Assembly: GCA_041743105.1 (NCBI GenBank)
Contig: JBGTNI010000045.1
Location: 1 to 61,917 of the forward strand
Reading direction: 5' to 3'
DNA: 61,917 bases
DNA from: QHCE01 sp041743105
GTDB taxonomy: Bacteria; Actinomycetota; Actinomycetes; Mycobacteriales; QHCE01
In this document: positions 8,810 to 15,541 of the stretch, piece after piece
Position numbering within the stretch: position 1 is the stretch's first letter
Layout: each line of letters begins with the position of its first letter
Made by a program: the position numbers and the translations under genes
The notes under the pieces: generated by a model
Told to the model about the DNA's origin: nothing
What the model saw: only the letters and a program-made list of their open reading frames with translations
The model's database searches: none

Positions 8810-10622
8810 TCACTCTCCCGTTTTCACCCGCCGCGTCACCGTCACCCACGCGGGTCGATGCGTCCACACCGCTCTGCCGCAAAGAGTCATGCCGACGTGT
8901 CAATCGCGACGACACTCCTCGCCACACCTGTGTGCCGCGCTGACGGTCTAGCAGCACCACCAGTCCACCGAACACCACTGTGGTCACCGCCGCGGCGACC
9001 AGCAACTGCGCCGTACCGGAGAGTAGCGTCTGGCCCACCACACCGCGAACGGCAAGATGACCCGCGACCGCGCCCGCCAGCCCGGCTGTCACACCGACGA
9101 TGATGCTCCGACCCACGCCCCCTAGAACCGCGGCCCCTAACCGCCGCCGACACAGCAGCAGCAGCCCGGCGCCCAGCAACGTCATTCCGATGCTGTGCCC
9201 CGCACCAAGGGCAGAAACTCTATCGGCCACCGGAAGTGCGCGCGCCAGCGCTATGTCGGCGATGATCACCACCGCCCATCCCGAGACCGTCACCACCGCG
9301 GTCACCGCGGATATCTGCGCGGCGTACAGCGCGCGAGCCAATAATGCCAGCAGCCCAAAACCTATGAGACCCGGTGCAAATCCGATGAGACCTCCGGCGA
9401 GCTCGGTGGCGATATCGCGACCCTGCGCCACGCTGGAAATCATGGTTACGATCCCGGCCGAACCGGCAACCAATATCGCCGCCGCCCACGCGCACAGCAG
9501 TATCACGGCCTGCGTACTGGTCGCGAGGATGCGATTAAACGTCGCGGTGTCACGCCGCGCGTAAGCAGCGGACAATCGTGGAAAAGCAGACATAGCCACC
9601 GGGACCGCCAGTACGGCCCATGGCACCAAGAACACCGTCTGCGCCAACCCGTAAGTCACCGTCGCACCGACAGGTTGCTGCGCAAGCCGGAGTACCACAA
9701 GCAGCGTCAGCTGTTGCGCGGCGACGGCTGCAATGCCACCGCCCAGCAGGCTCGCGGCGCGGCGCGCCATTCCCGGCGGGAAGCGCAGTGTCGGACGGAT
9801 GGTAAGGCCGAGTTTTCGCAACGGGATTAACAGACACAACGAGAGCACCGCCACACCGGCCGTCGTGCCCACCGACAACACAAGCTCCGCGGAGCGTTCC
9901 AGCCCGACCAGGTCCGCTCCCGCTCCGGCGATGGCCGCGAACCCCACATATGCGACGATCACAGTGACGCTGGACAGCAGCGGCGCCACCGCAGGCCAGG
10001 CAAAACGATGATGGGCCTGCAAGATGCCGGTGAACACGATGCCCACCCCGTAGAGCACCAGCTGCGGCGCGAACACCCAGAACATCCGAGTACCGACCGC
10101 TATCTCGGTCTTCTCAGCTCCGGAGCCCAGCATGGCCGAGACGATGGGGTGCGCGCAGAGCGCTACCACAACCGACAGCGGGGCCATGACGACAACCGTC
10201 CAGGTCAGCAGCGCCGAACAGCTTCGGTTCAGCTCAGCGGTGTCCCCCCGAGCTATAGCTGCCGCGAGCAACGGCACTACGACCGCAGCCAGCGCACCAC
10301 CGGCCACGATCTCGTAGATGATGTTGGGAAGCGTGTTGACGGTTTGGTAGATGTTTCCCAGGGGGGTTATGCCCAACGCCCAGGAGACTACGAAGATCCG
10401 TCCGAATCCGACCAGCCGTGCGGCCATAGTGAGCACTGCGATCAGGCCGGCGGCGCCCGCCAGACTCATGAGTACTCGCCGTGGCGACTTTCGACGATCG
10501 TCAGGTTCGACGACAGTGCCCTCCGGCACAGAACCATCAACTACACCGGTCCGAGCAGGAGAAGCTTCGTCGGCCGGGTCGGTGGGTGGACCTGCGGGCT
10601 GGGAGGCCACGCTAGGGGTCAT
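8802..10622 (-). CDS. MurJ/MviN-like lipid-linked oligosaccharide flippase
   Basis: About 606 residues. An unstructured N-terminal tail of ~60 residues is followed by some 13-14 hydrophobic helices of the MOP superfamily, including the MurJ-like stretch ITPLGNIYQTVNTLPNIIYEIVAGGALAAVVVPLL (start to end) and the later VPVAMSAFPRLSAAYARRD. The family exports lipid II or related lipid-linked glycans. I chose ATG 10622, which overlaps the upstream transferase stop by 4 bp; the frame extends to 10664 without added support. M. tuberculosis MviN (Rv3910) carries a C-terminal pseudokinase extension, which this protein lacks, so it may be a dedicated flippase for this operon's glycan rather than the main lipid II exporter. 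Confidence 0.88.
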   Translation of the reverse strand: MTPSVASQPAGPPTDPADEASPARTGVVDGSVPEGTVVEPDDRRKSPRRVLMSLAGAAGLIAVLTMAARLVGFGRIFVVSWALGITPLGNIYQTVNTLPNIIYEIVAGGALAAVVVPLLAAAIARGDTAELNRSCSALLTWTVVVMAPLSVVVALCAHPIVSAMLGSGAEKTEIAVGTRMFWVFAPQLVLYGVGIVFTGILQAHHRFAWPAVAPLLSSVTVIVAYVGFAAIAGAGADLVGLERSAELVLSVGTTAGVAVLSLCLLIPLRKLGLTIRPTLRFPPGMARRAASLLGGGIAAVAAQQLTLLVVLRLAQQPVGATVTYGLAQTVFLVPWAVLAVPVAMSAFPRLSAAYARRDTATFNRILATSTQAVILLCAWAAAILVAGSAGIVTMISSVAQGRDIATELAGGLIGFAPGLIGFGLLALLARALYAAQISAVTAVVTVSGWAVVIIADIALARALPVADRVSALGAGHSIGMTLLGAGLLLLCRRRLGAAVLGGVGRSIIVGVTAGLAGAVAGHLAVRGVVGQTLLSGTAQLLVAAAVTTVVFGGLVVLLDRQRGTQVWRGVSSRLTRRHDSLRQSGVDASTRVGDGDAAGENGRVND

Positions 10623-11584
10623 GCGGCCGCTGGGGGCTTCACCACAGCCGGTCGACGTCCCCACTGATCGATCTTGTGTAGTACCGGGGTGGACTCGATC
10701 ACCTTGGTGAAGCTGACTTTCTCGCTTGCCGCATTCAGCCCGACCAGTCCCGCCAGCGTGATCAGCATTCCGAGCCGGTCGCTGCCTGCCGCCATGCTCA
10801 CGCCCACCAGCGCACCCATGGCGTTGGCACCAGCGTCACCGAGCATCGTGCGTTCCGCGAGGTCTTCGGGGAGTAACGCCGCTGCCGCTCCGACCGTACC
10901 TGCCGCTACCGCGCCGCCCGGACCACCCATGCAGCTACCACCAAGAGCCAGGCCGGCTTTGATCGCCCGACCTGGCCGCAGGTCGAGCAGATTCATCAGG
11001 TTAGCGGTGCCGGCGACGACACCAGCAGCTAGCAGCGAGTCGATCGGCTTCCGCTTAAGCGCAGCGCCGGCCAGCAATCCTGCGGCACCAATGGCGATCA
11101 GCTTTACCATGCCGGCGCTAAGACGACCTTCCCGCAACGCTTGGATGTGTCCGGCGAAACCCTTATCCCGTTTCTGTTCTGGTCGGTTACCGACGATGTC
11201 GTCGTACAGCCCCGCGGCTCCTGCGCCCAGCCCCGCTACGACGGCTGCGGTGGCGACACGACGGTTCGCTGACGTCAGCGCCGCAGCAGCGGTGGCAGCC
11301 AGGGCCAGCGCCGATCCTGAGGCCAGTGTCACCGTCTCGCCTCGATGGTTGCTACGCGTGAACTCGGCCTGCGCAGCCTTCGGGAGTCGTTCACTGGCTT
11401 CCAGCAGGCCACGTGCCGCGATCGCGCCAATAACCAGCGCGGCCGCGCCGCGTCCGACCTGGGCGCAGATGTGCCACAGGCCCGACCGATTGTTGTCGGA
11501 CGGATTCTGATCACGACCTGACACGATGTTTCTCACTCTCTCTTTCAGCTTCGGACGCCCATTCCGTGGCATAACCCGTGCCAC
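10619..11584 (-). CDS. Divergent MraY/WecA-family phospho-sugar transferase
   Basis: The 321 residues contain the landmarks of polyprenyl-phosphate N-acetylhexosamine-1-phosphate transferases in order: a YDD pair (residues 127-129), KGFAGHIQALREGRLSAG (141-158), NLMNLLDLRPGRA (195-207, replacing the usual NLxDGLDGLA) and MLGDAGANAMGA (247-258, the GDxGS-type motif). Several hydrophobic helices lie between them. The family loads the first sugar-phosphate onto a lipid carrier. The altered NLLDLRPG motif marks a divergent subgroup, so activity is likely but not certain. GTG 11584 is the longest start; a GTG around residue 17 is also possible. It follows steB across a repeat-bearing spacer and is coupled to murJ by ATGA. 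Confidence 0.72.
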   Translation of the reverse strand: MARVMPRNGRPKLKERVRNIVSGRDQNPSDNNRSGLWHICAQVGRGAAALVIGAIAARGLLEASERLPKAAQAEFTRSNHRGETVTLASGSALALAATAAAALTSANRRVATAAVVAGLGAGAAGLYDDIVGNRPEQKRDKGFAGHIQALREGRLSAGMVKLIAIGAAGLLAGAALKRKPIDSLLAAGVVAGTANLMNLLDLRPGRAIKAGLALGGSCMGGPGGAVAAGTVGAAAALLPEDLAERTMLGDAGANAMGALVGVSMAAGSDRLGMLITLAGLVGLNAASEKVSFTKVIESTPVLHKIDQWGRRPAVVKPPAAA

Positions 11585-11608
11585 TACGAGTGGTCGCCAC
11601 TAGGTTAC

Positions 11609-11707
11609 TGCCAAGGCCGCAGTGGCCCACGGCGCGCGGGGAATGTGGACAAGGCGGCTGGAAGATATCGGCACCGCAGGGGGCCCTGCGACGGCTTGCC
11701 AGGCAGG
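11609..11707 (-). repeat. Intergenic repeat element, copy A
   Basis: This sequence between steB and the MraY-like gene resembles two others in the window (50794-50915 and 60687-60776). Shared blocks are TGCCAAGGCCGCAG at one end and CCCTGCGACGGCTTGCC at the other. Read with transcription, the second block folds into a small hairpin (CCTGC/GCAGG outside, GGC/GCC inside). This is the most diverged copy in the middle. Confidence 0.55.
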
Positions 11708-11730
11708 TTAACGGCACGGTGGCGGCCACT

Positions 11731-12648
11731 CTAGGTAAGTTTGGGGACTTGAGCTGAAGCCCCGGCGCCCGTGCCGTAGTGCCCGTTGGCGCCGTCGAAC
11801 TTTCCGCTCAGCGCCATCGCGGTCGCAAGTTGTCCTTCGGCCCGCGACAAACCGTCCACAGTGGAGACTTTGGCTTTCGCGGCATCGTCTCGGCGAATCG
11901 CCGCGATCGGATTGGCGGCGCCCCCTGCCGAAGGTGCGGCGGCAACGATATTCCGGGCGACGGTACTGAAGGACTTCACAGCGGTCAGCGCGGTCTTGGT
12001 CTTATCCCCGGCGTCGCGTTGGGTCGAAGCCGCGCCGAACAGGAAGACCACAGAATCAGCCGAGCCGTCGATCTTACCCTCCGGCGTGAGCACTCCCAGC
12101 TCAGTGAAGGCTTGCAGGATCGTGGTGCGATCCTCGGTCGACACGGAAGAATTGGTGAGTACGGCGGCCAGCACCACCGAAGCGGTCTGCGCGCCCTCGC
12201 CGGTGCCGGGAAGCTCGACACCGGCGGGCACTCGCCGGCTCGCCAGATCGTGCAGTGACTCGTCTGTCTTAGGGTCCAGGTAGCGATCGTTGAGGCGCAG
12301 GCTTCCGGTGATGCGTGCCCCGCCGGCCTTCAGCATCTCCACCACACCTTCACGATCGTCGCTTTCGGGACCGAGCACACTGACCAGCACCACGGAACGG
12401 TTGGCAAGTTCTCCGTTCAGCAGCGTCGGGGCCAGCTGCCTGGTGTAGTCCCCGTGCCGGTCTACGGCTGCTTCTAACTCACCGACCTGATCGCGGAGTT
12501 GATCCTTAGACTTGCTCAGCGAGGAGACACGGTCGTTGAGGTTGCTTAAGATGGGGCCGTTAAGCGCGGCCGTACCCAATACCAGTCCGATCGCCAGCGC
12601 AAGGAAAACAGATGTGAGCGAGACGACGTGATAGCGAAAATTGATCAA
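11731..12648 (-). CDS. steB: SteB / MctB-family single-pass envelope protein
   Basis: A 305-residue protein with the invariant start MINFRYHVVSLTSVFLALAIG, an N-terminal anchor helix, a coiled coil (about 30-75: SNLNDRVSSLSKSKDQLRDQ onward) and an extracytoplasmic mixed domain. In M. tuberculosis the orthologue Rv1698 was described as the copper-transport protein MctB. In Corynebacterium glutamicum SteB pairs with SteA at the septum to control cell-wall cleavage. The start overlaps the steA stop by 4 bp (ATGA), which supports joint action. The first gene downstream in this operon is the lipid-phosphosugar transferase, after a repeat-containing spacer. Confidence 0.92.
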   Translation of the reverse strand: MINFRYHVVSLTSVFLALAIGLVLGTAALNGPILSNLNDRVSSLSKSKDQLRDQVGELEAAVDRHGDYTRQLAPTLLNGELANRSVVLVSVLGPESDDREGVVEMLKAGGARITGSLRLNDRYLDPKTDESLHDLASRRVPAGVELPGTGEGAQTASVVLAAVLTNSSVSTEDRTTILQAFTELGVLTPEGKIDGSADSVVFLFGAASTQRDAGDKTKTALTAVKSFSTVARNIVAAAPSAGGAANPIAAIRRDDAAKAKVSTVDGLSRAEGQLATAMALSGKFDGANGHYGTGAGASAQVPKLT

Positions 12649-13826
12649 GAGAACAGCCTTTGGATGCTAAACCACAGGTCGTCCCACCAGTCGGAGAAGA
12701 CTTCTAGGTAGGCGCGCCCCACAGAAGATACAAAAAACGCCGCAGCCAATCCGGCCAAGGCAGCGCCGATGAGGAACACCAGCGACCAGGAGGAGATCTG
12801 CTGGTGATACAGCCGGCTGACACCTTTAGCATCGACCAGCTTCCCGCCCACGCGAAGTCGGGTCAGGAATGTCGAGGCCATACCTGAACGTCCTTTGTCC
12901 AGGAATTCCACCAAGGTGGCGTGGGTGCCCACTGCGACGATCAAGGCAGCATTGTGCTCGTCCACTAGCAACATGGCGATGTCTTCGCTCGTAGCGGCCG
13001 CCGGGAACGTCACCGCGTCGAGCCCCAACGCTTCGATTCGAGCCAGCCCCGGAGCCCTGCCATCCGGGTAGGCGTGCACCACGATCTCGGCACCACACCG
13101 AAGTGCTCCATCGGAGATCGAATCCATATCGCCGACGATCATGTGAGGCGTGTACCCAAATTCCACCAAGGCATCCGCCCCGCCATCGACCCCGATGAGA
13201 ACCGGGTCAAATTCCTTGATGTAAGGACCGAGTACGTCGAGGTCTTCGCGATAGTCGTATCCGCGCACCACAATCAAGCAGTGTCGCCCGTCGAGCTTAG
13301 TTTCGACGTCTGGCACACCCACACCGTCGAGCAGCAGATCACGCTCGCGTTTCATGTATTCCATGGTGTTGGCGGCAAAGGCTTCGAGTTGAGTGGCCAG
13401 GCCGGTCTTAGCATCGGCGGTCGCTTCACGAAGCTTGGTTTCGTCGTACAGAGTGCCTTTGGCGACCGGCTCGTCCCCCAGGTACAGCGTGTCGCCGTCA
13501 AGACGAACCTGCTGACCTTCGCGTACGACGTCCATCACGTGCGGACCCACCGCGTCCAGCAATGGAATACCGGCCTTAACGATGGCGGCCGGCCCCAGGT
13601 TAGGGTAGCGGCCGGAAATACTGGGCGCCACGTTAATCACGGCCGCAATACCGGAGGCTACGAGCGCCTCACCAGCGACCCGATCTATGTCAATGTGGTC
13701 GATGATGGCGATATCGCCGGCCTCTAGCCGCCCGGTGAGGCGCTTAGTGCGCCGGTCAAGACGTGCCGTGCCCACAACACCGGGCCTATCGGTGCCGCGA
13801 TTGCGTCGCAGGGTGAGCAGTCCCAT
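12645..13826 (-). CDS. steA: SteA, cytoplasmic partner with thiamine pyrophosphokinase-like domain and C-terminal TM
   Basis: 393 residues, the first gene of the envelope operon. The middle contains a thiamine pyrophosphokinase-like catalytic-domain motif (GVDGGADALVEFGYTPHMIVGDMDSIS spans about 216-242), also seen in Rv1697 orthologues. A single hydrophobic helix near residue 350 (SLVFLIGAALAGLAAAFFV) precedes a short aromatic tail. In corynebacteria SteA localises to the division site with SteB. A ribosome-binding sequence (AGAGGA) precedes ATG 13826. The 87-bp gap to the divergent-side HTH gene probably holds the promoter. Confidence 0.92.
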   Translation of the reverse strand: MGLLTLRRNRGTDRPGVVGTARLDRRTKRLTGRLEAGDIAIIDHIDIDRVAGEALVASGIAAVINVAPSISGRYPNLGPAAIVKAGIPLLDAVGPHVMDVVREGQQVRLDGDTLYLGDEPVAKGTLYDETKLREATADAKTGLATQLEAFAANTMEYMKRERDLLLDGVGVPDVETKLDGRHCLIVVRGYDYREDLDVLGPYIKEFDPVLIGVDGGADALVEFGYTPHMIVGDMDSISDGALRCGAEIVVHAYPDGRAPGLARIEALGLDAVTFPAAATSEDIAMLLVDEHNAALIVAVGTHATLVEFLDKGRSGMASTFLTRLRVGGKLVDAKGVSRLYHQQISSWSLVFLIGAALAGLAAAFFVSSVGRAYLEVFSDWWDDLWFSIQRLFS

Positions 13827-13913
13827 GAGGTGATCCTCTCATCCCGCGATTGGTTCCCCGCGCAGGCCCAGCTCACGGCGTGCCGCCGCCGCGATCGGCA
13901 GCTACCGGCATGG

Positions 13914-14165
13914 TCAAGAGTCGGGCTCACGACTGACGTTTAGGTCGGTGCGCGCACCCTGACCTGGCCGGGTAGTGCCGGTAACCCAGTCGCGAATGTC
14001 TTGTCGTGTTGCGTCCCAGACCCCACCGGGAACATCGGGCGCTGGCATGCGGCCGGAGCGTACATAGCCGTAGAGAGTTCGTCTTGCTAGGCCGGTCGCT
14101 GCTTGTAAATCGGCATAGTTAATCAGCTTTTTACCATTGAATGCTCGAAGTCCGATTCCTGCCAC
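13914..14165 (-). CDS. Small HTH (MerR/AlpA-like) DNA-binding protein
   Basis: An 83-residue protein with a winged-HTH/excisionase-type segment (INYADLQAATGLARRTLYGYVRSGRMPAPD, residues ~15-44) followed by DATRQDIRDWV, as in AlpA/HTH_17 proteins that read short inverted repeats. It starts with GTG 14165 after a GAGG ribosome-binding site. It is transcribed divergently from the graspetide precursor across a 92-bp AT-rich spacer, so it is the obvious candidate regulator of that locus. It could instead be a leftover excisionase-like gene of a mobile element. There is no other sign of an integrase nearby. Confidence 0.8.
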   Translation of the reverse strand: MAGIGLRAFNGKKLINYADLQAATGLARRTLYGYVRSGRMPAPDVPGGVWDATRQDIRDWVTGTTRPGQGARTDLNVSREPDS

Positions 14166-14185
14166 AATAGAACCTCACGTCACGC

Positions 14186-14214
14186 TTGACTTTAAGTCAC
14201 CATTAAGCTAAAGA
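14186..14214 (+). promoter_or_regulatory. Predicted promoter and operator of the graspetide genes
   Basis: TTGACT (14186-14191) and TAAAGA (14209-14214) are separated by 17 bp, close to the housekeeping consensus. A perfect inverted repeat GACTT-T-AAGTC (14188-14198) overlaps the -35 box and is a plausible operator for the adjacent divergent HTH protein. The spacer is strikingly AT-rich compared with the surroundings. A strong AAGGAG ribosome-binding site (14247-14252) precedes ATG 14258. Confidence 0.6.
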
Positions 14215-14257
14215 TTTTAATTCGGAAAAAATGAGGTTATTTTCGTAAGGAGTAATA

Positions 14258-14551
14258 ATGTTTAGTCATGCACATCGATTACCCACGGGATCAAAACGAG
14301 ACCGCATTGACGAGGTTGTGTCACCTCCGTGGGGGCTGTCGCGAATGGAGCCTTACGGAGAAATCATAGAGGTGGAATACAGCATCGATGGTATTGATCC
14401 AGCGACACAGCTGGGTCGCTACGTCCAATTTAACGGAAATCTTGTGCTATTTGACGGCAGGCACCGGGCGACCGATACCAACACCCGCAGCGCCACCCGC
14501 ACCAGCGGCGGTGACGACCAAGACCACTCCAACGATTCAGACTCTGACTAG
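14258..14551 (+). CDS. ATP-grasp-modified RiPP (graspetide) precursor peptide
   Basis: A 97-residue peptide with the layout of TgmA/SAV_5883-type ATP-grasp targets. The leader motif PPWGLSRMEPY is at 23-33, with DPATQ at 47-51 and a YVQFNGNLVLF segment at 55-65. The hydrophilic C-terminal core starts near residue 68. The core first supplies hydroxyl side chains (T72, T74, T76, S78, T80, T82, S83) and then, after GG, a run of acids (D86, D87, D89, D93, D95, D97). That is the hydroxyl-then-acid arrangement from which ATP-grasp ligases build side-chain ester cross-links. The start is set by an excellent AAGGAG site five bases before the ATG. The ligase gene follows after 13 bp. The ring pattern cannot be predicted from sequence alone. 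Confidence 0.9.
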   Translation: MFSHAHRLPTGSKRDRIDEVVSPPWGLSRMEPYGEIIEVEYSIDGIDPATQLGRYVQFNGNLVLFDGRHRATDTNTRSATRTSGGDDQDHSNDSDSD

Positions 14552-14564
14552 AACGGGCAATGTC

Positions 14565-15527
14565 TTGTCGAGCGATCCGCGTCCGGTGCTGGTAATCACC
14601 GCCGATAACGACCCTACCGCCGATTATGTAATTTCTGAGTTGGGAGAACGAGGTGTGCCGATAGCACGATTCGACGCGGCAGACTTCCCTCACACCGTGG
14701 AAATGACTGCCAATTTTGGCGATAGCGGTTTGACAGGTCACCTGGTCACCTCCAGTAGGTCTGTCAATTTGGAGGAGGTACGGGCGCTGTATTATCGGCG
14801 TCCCGCCTCCTTTTCCTTTGCCCACCTTGACAGCCAAGATGCTCGCTTCGCTACCGCGCAAGCCCGTTACGGATTCGGTGGAGTCTTGGCGAATCTGCCT
14901 GGCTGCTTATATGTAAACCATCCGCACCGGATTGCTGACGCGGAGTTCAAGCCAGCCCAGCTCGCCACCGCCGTCGCGGTAGGTCTCTCGATTCCGCCCA
15001 CGATCATAACCAACGACCCGATGCGGGCGCGTGATTTTGTCGCCGCTGTGGACCGGGCTGTATATAAACCGTTATGGTCCACACCCTACGCCACCCGTGA
15101 CGTGGCCAAGACCGTGTGGGTACGGGAAGTCAAAGCCGGTGAGCTCGATGAGCGAGTCGCCGGAACCGCCCACTTGTTCCAGCAGTGCGTGGCTAAGGTC
15201 GCAGATCTACGAGTGACGGTGATCGGTGAAAAGGTATTCGGGGTACGCATCGAATCGTCCGACGGTCTACTCGATTGGCGCTACGACTACAATCAACTCA
15301 CTTACGCCGCAGCCGAACTACCACCGGCCCTCGTCACGGCGATGCACGCCTACCTTGCCCGGTTCAACCTGGTATTCGGCTGCTTCGACTTCGCGCTAAC
15401 CGCCACCGGCGGCATTGTGTTCTTAGAGTGCAATCCCAATGGCCAGTGGGCCTGGATGTCCGAACCGACCGGCCTACCCATGACAGCGGCTCTCGCCGAC
15501 CTGCTGGAAAAGGGCGCCGATGAGTAG
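14565..15527 (+). CDS. ATP-grasp peptide ligase for the graspetide (TgmB/MvdD family)
   Basis: I start the protein at TTG 14565 (SSDPRPVLVITADND), 13 bp after the precursor stop with GAACGGG upstream. This gives 320 residues, the usual size. The much longer open frame to 14388 lies inside the precursor gene in another frame. Features: N-terminal pre-ATP-grasp fold (VLVITADNDPTADYVISELGERG), the ATP-grasp entry KPAQLATAVAVGLSIPPTIITNDP (about 130-153), and the C-terminal magnesium/ATP motif pair FGCFDF and FLECNPNGQW (about 276-300). The family activates Asp/Glu carboxylates and joins them to Thr/Ser hydroxyls or Lys amines of the precursor. No O-methyltransferase, protease or transporter gene follows; recN lies immediately downstream on the other strand. 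Confidence 0.92.
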   Translation: MSSDPRPVLVITADNDPTADYVISELGERGVPIARFDAADFPHTVEMTANFGDSGLTGHLVTSSRSVNLEEVRALYYRRPASFSFAHLDSQDARFATAQARYGFGGVLANLPGCLYVNHPHRIADAEFKPAQLATAVAVGLSIPPTIITNDPMRARDFVAAVDRAVYKPLWSTPYATRDVAKTVWVREVKAGELDERVAGTAHLFQQCVAKVADLRVTVIGEKVFGVRIESSDGLLDWRYDYNQLTYAAAELPPALVTAMHAYLARFNLVFGCFDFALTATGGIVFLECNPNGQWAWMSEPTGLPMTAALADLLEKGADE

Positions 15528-15541
15528 CTGTTAGGCCCGAT

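Noticed and set aside
11511..11729. 72-codon minus-strand frame between steB and the MraY-like gene
   Set aside because: It runs through the intergenic repeat and overlaps the MraY-like gene in another frame; no coding signature.
14388..14564. ATG 14388 as start of the ATP-grasp ligase
   Set aside because: It would lie inside the precursor gene in another frame and adds a low-complexity Thr/Pro segment foreign to the family. TTG 14565 gives the usual length.
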